64,000 nucleotides of DNA from Gavia stellata (taxonomy: Eukaryota > Chordata > Aves > Gaviiformes > Gaviidae): assembly GCF_030936135.1 (NCBI RefSeq), contig NC_082595.1, positions 23,635,930-23,699,929 of the forward strand. Direction: 5' to 3'. The position numbers and the translations under genes are program-made. Positions 14,301 through 26,300 of this stretch are shown piece after piece; the stretch's first letter is position 1, and each line of letters begins with the position of its first letter. A model generated the notes under the pieces. It was given only the letters and a program-made list of their open reading frames with translations. It searched no databases and was not told the DNA's origin.

Positions 14301-17300
14301 ACCGCCAAACACTATGTTAGAAAAGTTCAACATCATTGCAAACTACTGTAAATTAGGCTGAGACCTAAGAAACATGTATTATGCACTCAGGTATGTTTTC
14401 AACATCAGCATATGGAACTGTGTTATAAAAGTCAACCCTTTTAAGAAGTTCTGGAGAAAATCCTATTATGAAATTAACAGAAATGTCAGCTTCAGTATTC
14501 TATTTCCTACATGCCTTTGCTCCTTTTCAGAAAGTCTTTTCTGTAAAACACACAAACTGCTGGTATCCCTAGCAACTCTACTAAATGAAGAAATAAAGAC
14601 TCCTTTTTCTTCAGAAAGGAAACATGGTTCTTCACATACTAGATGGTTACTTGTTTTTTTGTTTCCTCTTTGCTTTTTTTTACTCACACCAGTCTGGATC
14701 ACAAAAATGTTCAGGTTTCACTAGAAGTTTAAGCTTTAATTCTCCTTTCACCTCAAGAAGAAAAGTTTCTGTGCTGATTCGAAAGCTGTATTGCAGATAC
14801 TTTAAGTAAAAAGGAGGCTACTTAATCATTCACGGTTGGACTCAATGATCTTAAAGGTCTTTTCCAACTTAAATAATTCTTTGATTAATAAAACTGCTGA
14901 CTTCCTGAGAACTGAGCTCTGCGATTCTGGATTCCACCAAGTTTATTTACTGCATTAGGTCCAGTTACAACCAATCCTTACAGCAGCAGTACCATTATGC
15001 CTCATTCTGCTTACTTTTGTACTTCGTAATTCTCAAACAGAAACCTGAGACAATGAAAAACAAGTAAGATTTTACCCTGCTTAGTGGGTCACTGCATTGT
15101 ATAAATAAAATACTACAGGTCTCATGCGTCAAGCCAGCAGACTGTAAGCACCACAGATCATGGTGCTGCATTATGGGACGTGCAGAAAAGCAGCATTACC
15201 CAGCGTTCAACTGCTATTGCCTTCTTTGCAAGGTGATATTCTGAGACTTTTTGAAAAAGGTCTAGCCAATTTTGTAGAGTAAAACTCTATGTAGGTATTA
15301 AAACAAGAGATGAAAGAACCAATTTAAAGCCTTACCCAGCAAAATCAAGGTCATCCTGGCCAACATCAATGGCATTATCAGCAGCTTCAAATGTATCTAG
15401 GGGGAAAAAATTGCTTATTACTACAAAACAAAGTCAAACAAAGAAATATGAAGTCACTGCAAAATATATTATTTTTGGGTATCATTTTCCTGAACAGTTT
15501 ATATGATCTGCATCAGTAACAAAGGGCCCTGATACCAAAGGGTTGTATAGAAAAATACTCCACAAAACAGTTACCTAAAGTTCTCTTTTACCGAGGATGT
15601 AATTTCTGGGCAGAACTACGATGATGTGGGAAGCAGACAGACACAAACGGACACACAATTGCCCAGTGATTCAAACTTAGTTGGCAGGTGGGATATCACA
15701 AGTCTCAAACGCTTACTCCAAGTCAGGTAGAACAAAGACTCAATTCAGATACCCCAAGCAAGTGTCCTGCCAGCTAATCTGTATGTTAATTTTCAGATTA
15801 GAAGTATTCACTGTAATTTTTGACAGAAAAGCAAGCAGACAAGAGGATGAAAGCTCCTATTATCAGATTCACTTAGGAACAAATTGCTATATAAAATAGC
15901 AGGTAAAAACAAAATCTGAAAAATTACAACTGTTCTGTTTCAAAGAGTAAACACTACCATTAGAGGGTCCTTAATTTAAGCCTCTGAATTTATGAAGCAA
16001 ATTCTCAGAGACAGTCAACTTATTAGAGATACTAACAATAAAATGACAAACACAATTAGTAACAGATTCTTGTCATAACTAAGACCATACCAATTGCATC
16101 ACTAAGGAAGACTCCTGCTATGGGAGTTCAGAATTCTCTAAAAATCTTGTACAAAACAGTTATGGAGAGGTAACCACATATTTTTTTTTCAAATACAAAT
16201 ATTACTCTGTAAGTAAAATATGAAATCATAAAATAATGGACATTTTATGGTGCACTAATAAATTTAGATTCTGGAACAACTCATACACTAATTCCAAAGC
16301 AAACAAAAGTACATGCAACAGGAAGAGCTAATACTACTGCAGAAGTTTGCCAAGGACCTAACTGAACAAATAACCTCATGAAAGATGTTAGGAACAATGA
16401 GAGAAACTGTAAGGAAGATTGAAAAAGGCCAAGCAGTAAAGAAAGAATAGAAGCAAATGTTACATGCTGTTAGGAAAAGTTATTTAACGCTCAGACTACG
16501 TTAGGAAAAGAACAAAAAGGCATGAATGGCCACTCATGAGCTTATGTTCAAAATCGGACAATTTCCAACCATTCAAACAAGCTGAACGCCACTGAAGTAC
16601 ACCTCTTCAGGATGGCCATCCAGCTGGCTTATGTGACAGATAGTATGAACTGCTGGCTGTAGTAGCATTGAATGGGAATTGGAAAGCCAGTTTTCTTCCA
16701 CTTCCATATTCCTGTATCTGGCTCTTTTATACAATATAAACTACAAAAAGCATAAATTAATAATTTGCAAAAGCAGGAAATACTGGGATAGTTACTGCAA
16801 GGAAAAACACAACCTTACCCAATGCTCTCTCAAATTCATCATCATCTACATCTTCCACACTTTCTTCATCATCCTGACGCTTTTGTTTCTCTCTCCTCTT
16901 ATCAAACTTTGAATAAAATCTGAAATAATACATTGCTCTCAGACACAAAATTACAGGTGATTATTTTTATGACAAGTTTTTAAAAAAAAAAAAAAAAACA
17001 CCTGCAGATTGTTTCACGTGTATGTTGCCAGTTGAAAATTGTAAGTAATGGTTTCAAACGCATCTCAAATCAGAGATTTGTATTTTCTTTGTTTTTCAAA
17101 GAGTAAGCCACTACTATAAGATTCAAAACAAAGAAATTTCACAGCCAAAGGTGCCGGAATTTATTTTGAACATAGTGAGTTTATAACGGGGCACAAGAAA
17201 GATGTGAAAATCTGCCTCATACTGATAAGGAAGAAAGGATCAAGTTCAACTTGAATCTAATTGGGGGGGAGTAGGGGAGCAAATATATAAAAGAGTTTTG

Positions 17301-20300
17301 CCCATTAAGTTCTGTTAAATTTTCCCCCATAGCCCTATTCGTTTGTGTGCTTAGTTTTACCTTCCGTCAGCCATTTTAAACCACTTTCTCTCCTTCATTT
17401 CATATTAAAGAACCATCGAACACAGAAGGCAATTTTCACAGATTCACTAAGGTTGGAAAAGAATTTTTCATATACAAAAGCAAAAGAGTACAACACTTCA
17501 TATGGAAGACTTTAAATGTGTAATCTCAGTTTCAGTCATCTTCAGTGTAACAATGCTGTTAACTTTTTAGACAGGGGCATGTTTTTAAGCTGCTTTTCTT
17601 TAATCTCAAAATTAATACCACTGTTTTATTTATTTATTAATAATATAAGCTTCAATACTATAATATTAATCAATTAAAATTAGTAAAGTTCCATTAACAT
17701 GATACTTCAAAAATTCTTAAAAGCCCCTACAGCAATGAATATATTAAACAACAACAAAGTTAATTAAACAAAATAAATGAAGTTAATTCAAATACTGATT
17801 TCCTAAGGAGACACTCACAGATAACCAGTATTTTGATCTAATAAGAACAAATCTTTGCCAAATGTGTATCACTTCAATTTTAGTGTTACAGCCACATTCT
17901 AAGCCACAATCTAAAGGGAAGCCAACTAAATGGAAAGAACTATGAATAATAAAAAAATAAATACACAGAAAACTAGCTCCTCTGACTTTTTTGCATTGTT
18001 CTAATGAGCTTTGATGCTAATAACATAAACAAGTTTTTTTTTAAATATACTTCTAATGCACAAGAATTACAACCCACAAGACATTCATCATTACCCATTG
18101 TTTAAGGCTTCTTTATTACAATGTCAACTTACTTAATTAATTTTAGACTACAAGCACTGATTGCCTTTGTTTGTAAGTGATATTCTTTACTAAGCACTTT
18201 TGACAAATGTTGTAATTACGTTCTAAGGAAAGTACTATCATCACAAGTCACTCAAATTAATCAAATTTTGCAAACACTTGGAATACCAGAGAATACTGAT
18301 GAAATGTAATGGGTTTTGAAGGCATTGCATTAAAAAACAACACTTAAAACTAATGTTCACAAGTATTTCATTACCTGTGAAAAAACACTTCATCCACTGG
18401 GATTTTGCTTTCATCTTTGGCACGGAATTCCTTACTGTTGACTGCAAAAACAAAAAAAGAACTGATTTTACCTCAAGTTGAAATGATTGTTATTCTTTTA
18501 AAAGGTTAAACAGCATGCACAGACAGAAGTATGCAGACACCCGGTGTCATCCATTAAATAAAGTGGAGCTCATCTCAAAATGTCTTCAAACTAACAGTTC
18601 TCAGTGTACATACTGATACTTAGATGTGAGCAGACCCTATGGAAAAACTCAAGAGGCAAAGCCCTAACCAGATTCTAATTTATGTATCAGCAAGGGAGGT
18701 TTTGCAATCACCTACAGCAGAAATGCATTTAAAAAAAAGAAAAAAAAAAGTAGGAAATAAGATATATTCGCTGTCATGCACTAAAACACTGGAAATACTT
18801 CTGCCCAGTACTCCTGGCAGTAGAAATGTTTGTCAGCTGCTGCAAGGCAGGACCATACACCAGCTGAGCATGTTGAAGAAGGGATCAAGTCTCACCCTGC
18901 CTCCATTTCTGAGGAACAGAGGCAAAATATGACGCTGCAACAGCAGATTGACTAGGGTATTGATCAGGTTCCTTGCGGAGAAGCTTTTTACACTCATACA
19001 TTCCCCTTCCCTCCTCCACCTCATAAGTAAAACAAAAGAGAAAGAGCTACTGATTATCTCAGTGGGCACAGATTATTACATTTTCTAAGTGACAAGGGTC
19101 CAAGTTTCTGGAACCAGATCAGCATACTCACAGAAGGAGTCTGCAAATGAACAGCAGAAGGTACCAGAGGATTTGCAATCTCAGTTCTCTAAGCCTCAGC
19201 AGAGACCAGCTACACACAACAAGTGCAGATTTTTGTGTCCATATTAATATATCCATATTTTTGTATCAGATGTTTCATTTGTAGAACACTTAAATTCCTC
19301 AAATCCAGTTCTAAATGCTCAGTGCAGTCCTTCAACTCAGAATAAACTAAAGAATGCGATAAACAAATTGTAGCTTCAAATGCATTCCAGGTAGAAATTC
19401 CTACTTTAAGCTATAACAGCCATAAACCCATGCATCAGTAAAGGTACCTCAGCTGATCTGTATAACTAAAACCTCTGTGCAACACAACAGACCCAAAACA
19501 GACCCAAAGTTAGAGGAAAGCACATCCCTGGGAACCTTACAGAGATTCTGCCACAGAAGATGGTACCTCTTCTGCCCTCAAGCAGCATGTTTTAGTGATG
19601 GTTTACCCTTTACCCTTTCTTAACTGCTAGTTCTTACCACCATATCCTGCCCTGAATAATTGGAAACAGTGGGACAAGACAAAAGGCAGCCTATTTCTGG
19701 AGGCAAGAATAACTCTTAGCAAAGTAACAGTGCCAAAGATACCTTACACTAATCCCAACAATAGCTGCAGCTGTGGCATTGCATGGACTAATCCATATCA
19801 TTTAATGAAAGAGCTTAATGTGATTTAAATCATTATATAAATCCATTTTCTGAGATTTTAAGTCCTTTTTCAATCACAATAAGCAACATAAAAGTAATTA
19901 TATGATAACTTGGAAACAACTAAAAACATGAACTACACAACACTACTATATTAACTACTTTTTAAGAACTTCAAAAAACATTATTTGTAAAACTAGGATG
20001 CCAGACTTCAGAATGGCATGTTTGTGAGCAGAAAATTCAGTTATTGTTTTATAAGTTCATGACCCTCTGAAGCTAGTACCCTAACAGATTGCTCTTCTAA
20101 CTAGAAGTATGATTAGTTGGAATAAATTCTAAGGCTTTTTTTTAGCTGTTTTTCCCCCTAAGGGGTCACACTGCCAGCTACAAGCAAATTTGTAACAATG
20201 TTCTGAACTTTTTATACAAGACTGCAAACCTACTCTTTACCCAGGGGGTGTATTTCCTTTTAGGGGGATGCAGGAAAAAGACAACTTAGCCTAAGAGAAG

Positions 20301-23300
20301 GTTTAGGAAGCATATGCAGGTCATAGCAAAAATAGCACAGACAACAAGGCACACAGTTTTCAGTAGCTCTGTCCTTTGCTGTTAACACATTTCTTAATAG
20401 GATGGCTAAACAGAAGGTATGATCTTCATCATGCATTGCCTAAGAAAAAGTAATCACTACAATAGAAAGTAATCGACAATTAGGGGGGGAAAAACAGAGA
20501 GAAAAGAAAGGTCTTAAAAAAAAGTTGGTGTGTAGCCAAGTGCTACAGTAGAAGACAAAATGTTTTCCTACTCAAGAGGCTAACAGTTGAGGTAACTGAC
20601 TTTCTCTATATCATTTGTTCTTAAAATGATTCAATGGATCCAAAGTTTCAGCTGTGGAGATTCCATGCACCCTTACAAGAAGATTAGACCTGATCTTGAA
20701 CATCAGGCACCACCACTGCACTCCTGATGGACAGGACTTTCTTTTAGTGCTAACAGAAATAGCATAGACAGCGCAGGTGACACATGTCTACAACAACCAG
20801 CCAAGAATTTTTTAGCCATCATAATCTTAACTGAAAAGGGGCTGGCTTACCTGCATGATTCTGCATATCTTTCATAAACTGCTTCTTCTTCGGCTGCATT
20901 ACCACGCTGCTGGTGTTTTCTGTAGCAGAACATAAATCAGAAAAAAACTACTTTATTATTATTGATAGAAAACTGTGAGGAGTGGCTGAAACACCAGAGG
21001 GTTTTGCTGCCATCCGTAAGGACCTCAAGAGGCAGAAGAAATGAGCTGAAAGGAATTGTCATGCAGTTCAACAAGCGGAAGTGCAGTGTCCTGCACCTGG
21101 GGAGGAAGAATCCCATGAACCAGTATATGCTGGGGGCTGCCCAGCTGGAAAGCAGCTTGGCGGAAAAGACCCTGGGCATTCTGGTGGACACCAAGTTGAT
21201 TGTGAGCCAGCAATGTGCCCCTGCAGAAAAAAAGGCTGGCCGTATCCTGGGCTGCATCAGCTGGAGTGTGGCCAGCAAGTGGAGGGAGGTGATCCTTCCC
21301 CTCTACTCAGCACTTGTGAGACCACACCTGGAGTGCTGTGTCCAGGTCTGGGCTTCCCAGACAAGGCAGACATTGGCATACTGGAGAGAGTCCGGAGAAA
21401 GGCCACTAAGATGATGAAGGGACTGGAGCATCTCTCCTGTGAGGGAATGTTGAGAGAGCTATGATTGTTCAGCTTGAAGTAGAGGAGGCTCAGGGGCATC
21501 TCATCAATGTATATAAATACCTGAAGGGAGGGGGTAAAGAAGACAGAGTCAGGCACTTTTCAGTGGTGCCTATGACAGGGCAGGAGGTGATGGGCATAAC
21601 CTGAAACACAGAGGGCTCTGTCTGAACATCAGGAAACACTTTCTTACTGCGAGGGCGATTGTGCACTGGCACAGGTTGCCCAGAAAGGCTGTGGAGACTC
21701 CATTCTTGGAGACATTCAAAAGCCATCTGGAGAGCCTGGGCAGCCTGCGCTAGGTGGCCCTGCTCGAGCAGATGACCTCCAGACATCCCTTCCAACCTCA
21801 ACCATTCTGTAGTGTTTACATTCCCCTATAACTTTGCTTATTCCTGCTAGGTTAGCAATTTCTGCACTGCAGATGTGAGAGGCAGCAGTATGTGACTGTC
21901 AGCTGGTTCTGAGTTGCAGACATCTCTCTTGCAGCCCTGAAGACTGATCCCACTCCTTTGTTGCACCACATGCACCCCAAATACCTGACAAGCACAAAGG
22001 GTAATTGGCAATCTGTGAGAAAAAGGGTTTGGTCACCATCAGTAATCAAGATCATATGCTAATATGTACAGAGAAGTTCGTACCTTTGCCTTTACGGAGT
22101 TTGGGATTTCTGTACACAAAGCGATCCAAGAATCTCATTAACGTGAAATCCTGCAAAGGGTCACCAGAGTACTGAATGTGATTGCCCTGAAAGAAGAAAA
22201 AAGCCAAAATCATTAAGGTCTTCATTTTAGAAAGTCAGCAACTAAACACAGAGGATTCAAACAGTCCAAGAACAACATTAGACCACACCTTAAAAAGACA
22301 AAGACTTGGGGATACTTCATCACATTAGCCTGACCAGTTAATACACTCCTGTACAGATTCTGATTTTTGGAATTTCATATTTTCTTAACTAAAAAACACG
22401 TTCTTCACTTTGTTTCAGTGATGAACTGCCTTGCAATGTACTCTTCTAACAGCCATTAATACTCAGCACTATTTGGATACCATATATTCAAATAAAAATA
22501 AATATTTAAAATATGTATTTGTGTAGGTTTGAGTATTTTTGGCACAATACCACAACAGTATTAAAAAATAATTTGTTCCAACAGCAGAGTTCCCCACATA
22601 AAAAACCCCACGCTAAATAAAAAGCTAGACCAAAACTCTAAAAGAGCTTTAAGAATCATGTAATACCCACATTTCTACCAAGTTAATTACTTCTGTGAGC
22701 AGCATCCTTTAGATAAAACACTAACTCCATGAAAAGATTTGCATTTGAATGTATGTTACAGTGCTGCAGAGCTGCTGGTTACCTGCAGAGTGCAAGGAGG
22801 CTTTATAATGTATTTTTTCAAATGGCAAATGACAGCTAACAAAAATCAAACTTCAAAGCTACAGACTAGGAAAAGCACTTACTTCTAGAATTGTTTTTGC
22901 GAATAGGGCCACAGATGGATGAAAATGTTCAGAAAGCTGAAAAACATGAATCACTTATTTGTTTCTACTTTAAAATAAACACAGTCATTACTCATGTTGA
23001 CGTATCAGACTCCTGACAACACCACTATGTCATAAGTCCTCTCTGTAACTGTCGTGGTTTAGTCCCAGCCAGCAACTAAGCACCACACAGCCGCTCGCTC
23101 ACTCCCCCCAGGTGGGATGGGGGAGAAAATCGGAAGAGCAGAAGTGAGAAAACTCGTGGGTTGAGATAAGGACAGTTTAATAGGTAGAGCAAAAGCCACG
23201 CAAGGAAGCAAAGCAAAACAAGGAATTCATTCACTACTTCCCATGGGCAGGCAGGTGTTCAGCTATCTGCAGGAAAGCAGGGCTCCATCACATGTAATGG

Positions 23301-26300
23301 TTGCTTGGGAAGACAAACGCCATTACTCCTCCCCCAGCTTTATATGCGGAGCATGACGTCATACGGTATGGAATATCCCTTTGGTCAGTTGGGGTCAGCT
23401 GTCCCGGCTGTGTCCCCTCCCGACTTCCTGTGCACCCCCAGCCCACTCACTGGTGGGGTGGTGTGAGGAGCAGAAAAGGCCTTGACTCTGTGCCAGCCCT
23501 GCTCAGCAGTAACTAAAACATCCCTGCTTTATCAACATTGTTTCCAGCACAAATCCAAAACACAGCCCCATACTAGCTGCTATGAAGAAAGTTAACTCTG
23601 TCCCAGCCAAAACCAGCACACCAAATAACACACAGACGCAGGTAGTAGTGCAAGGCTGACGTGCTCTGCCCTTGAACTGAAGAACTTCAAGTTCTAATCT
23701 TTTGTTTGCATTAACTAAATACATTCTCACTTAAAATTTTATTTAATTCAACACTTGAAAGCTTTAGTGATAGAAAGCTAAGATCCAGAAGTCAAAACAG
23801 ATTATTGTCCAAATCTCCACTTAAAAATTCCTATTCCCTACTCCAGAATATCAGCGTTGTATGTAACATACACAAGCTTAAAGCTGAACAATATAACGTT
23901 TAACCTTTCAGTTATGTTATCCAGGTAGCTACTCCAAGAACAACGAAGTTAATTTTCTTCTCTCAATACAAGGGCCACATTAAGAAACACAGTGATCCAC
24001 AACATAAGAATGCCTTACCTTCTTCAGTTCCCAAAGGCTTGTACTTTCAGCACCACAGTATAAAGGACTTCGGTGCATAGGATCATACGAAGCTCCACTC
24101 TTCCTGCCTGAGGGGCGGAGGAGATGAAAACATCTTAAATTTTCTCAGGCCACTTTATGAGAGTATTATTTTCATTTCACCACGACAGTAATGCTGCCCA
24201 TCATTCTTAGCTGGACATGCCACAGATTCATTCAGTAGCAAGTAAGGGTTATATTCAGCTGCCCTTCCCCAGTGTATGACCAGGTGCACAGGTGAGTTCC
24301 TACATGCTTCCAGGGAAGCTCCTGAAAACCCCTGCTCCATTCCAAAAGGTCCTCAGGAAAGAGTGAAACTAGAAGCAGGTTCAAAGCTAGACGAATTGTT
24401 CTAAGCAAGCTTCATAAGCAAATGAGCAGTCACACATCCTAACCTTGGCTACATTGCTCTGAAGGCATTTGAACACGGAAGCAAAAGATCCCAAGCCTGT
24501 TTATTGCTTAGGCACAAATGCAATAAAATGCATAAAGCAAAATATGCTACCAGATTCATCCAGTCTCTTCATCACTACTGAGCTAACAGATAATGAAAAA
24601 TTATTCTGACTGATTGCTTTGAATTAAACTTCAGTTTGAAAAACTAAAATAACGTTTTAATCACTTGATTTTACAACAAGTCTTGATCAACACGTCACTG
24701 TTATGGAATGTTAGAAGTTAAATGAATTACATTTTCTTGCTAATTTACCTCCCATATTCAGATGATGCACCCACGAGGCTGTTGAATTTGAATCGTTTGT
24801 TTTAACAGAATTTTCTGTCGTGCTCCTCTTTTCACCTTCTACTTTGTCTGCATCCACAAATTCTTCCTCACCCGCTTCAGCATCTTCTTGATCCTTAAAG
24901 CACTCTTCATCTTCCGACTCCTAAACAACAAAAAATGTTACCAAACAGCTTTTCCTTTCCAGTTTTATTCTGATTTATTAGAAAAATGCACATGTAGTTC
25001 TTAAGAAGCTACTTACAAAAATATAAACCAATTATGGCCGATGTTTAAGCAATACATATTTCTGGCCTTGATACAGGACTTAAAATCGAACTTTACAGCT
25101 TACGTCACAAAAGTCTAATGGTCCCTCCCTGTCTGAAGAAAGAAAAAACAAATCCAGTCCTGCCTAGCTATACTTCAGAGACTGCAGACAGAAGAAACAG
25201 GCTGTGTTTTCACAAAGCTTTTGGGTGAAGAATGTTTACCTGCTTACTTATACAGCATTTAGCAAAATAATCCTCTCTCCGTGAATAAAGCCCATAGGAC
25301 CTGCTAGAATGCTTAAAACACTCTCATCTATGCAGATTTTTTATGTAGTTACAATTGTTCAAGTGTTTTCTCCCATAACATATTGGCAAACCCTCAGGTT
25401 GCTATAAAACAGGTTAGGGAAAGGTGCTTATGAAACTAGCTCTTACTGAAAAAACAATGAGATAAAGAAATCATCTTATACCACATGATCCTGTAACTGG
25501 ACCCTTAACTCTGGTTTTACTTTCAGAAGCTCAGACAGAAGGTACAAGGTTCCACAAATGAAGGGTGGCATTTGTCCACAAGTGACTTGAAGTAACCTCT
25601 TCACAAAGGCCTTCACGCGCCGTAACACTACATCTGCCTTCAGAGATTTATAGACAAGGTTAAGAAACATGGATGGTTTTGAGCAGGTTGCTAAAGCAGG
25701 ATCTAGAAGTTTCCTGTAGAAAACACAGGAGAAAATATTGCTGATTGTAATAATGCATGCAGGAGAATAATTGCTATTAACAACAGTCATCTACATTTTT
25801 CAGAGACCAGTGACAGCTTGTTCGCCAATACTCAAAACCATTACAATCAACCCTGAACTCTCAGCAGCTGTGTACTATTTCTAGATATACATGAGACACT
25901 GAAGGTTTAAAAAAACCAAACAACTGTATCAGTAAACAAAAAAAAAAATTGTAAGAAAATATAAAGAAACCGAGTTCAGCTGAAAACGGTTTCAAAATTT
26001 GAGATATTCAATGCGAGAAACTAATCCGATTTATTCAGATGTTCAAAAAAATAGAAAGAAAATGGTTAGCAATCAGCATGCTTCACAATCAGACCAGACA
26101 TATGTTTTGGCAAGTTCATTTTCTACTCCACTTTTTTTCCAGGCTGCCAGGCACAGGAAGGCCCCTAAATACATCACACTTTCTGGGGGAACTTGAGTTC
26201 CCTTTTTAAGAAAATCAGCAACTTCCCTTTGGTCTACTAAACAGATGCCTGTAAGGACCCTACAAAGAGTCTAAACGATCAGCTGGGACAAAAAAGAAAT

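Noticed and set aside
20962-21556. Long open frames on both strands (up to 150 codons)
   Set aside because: The plus-strand frames are the C-terminal part of CR1 ORF2 and the minus-strand ones are its shadow; not a host gene.
23301-23730. Open frames of about 70 codons on both strands
   Set aside because: They lie inside the solo LTR, which is non-coding.
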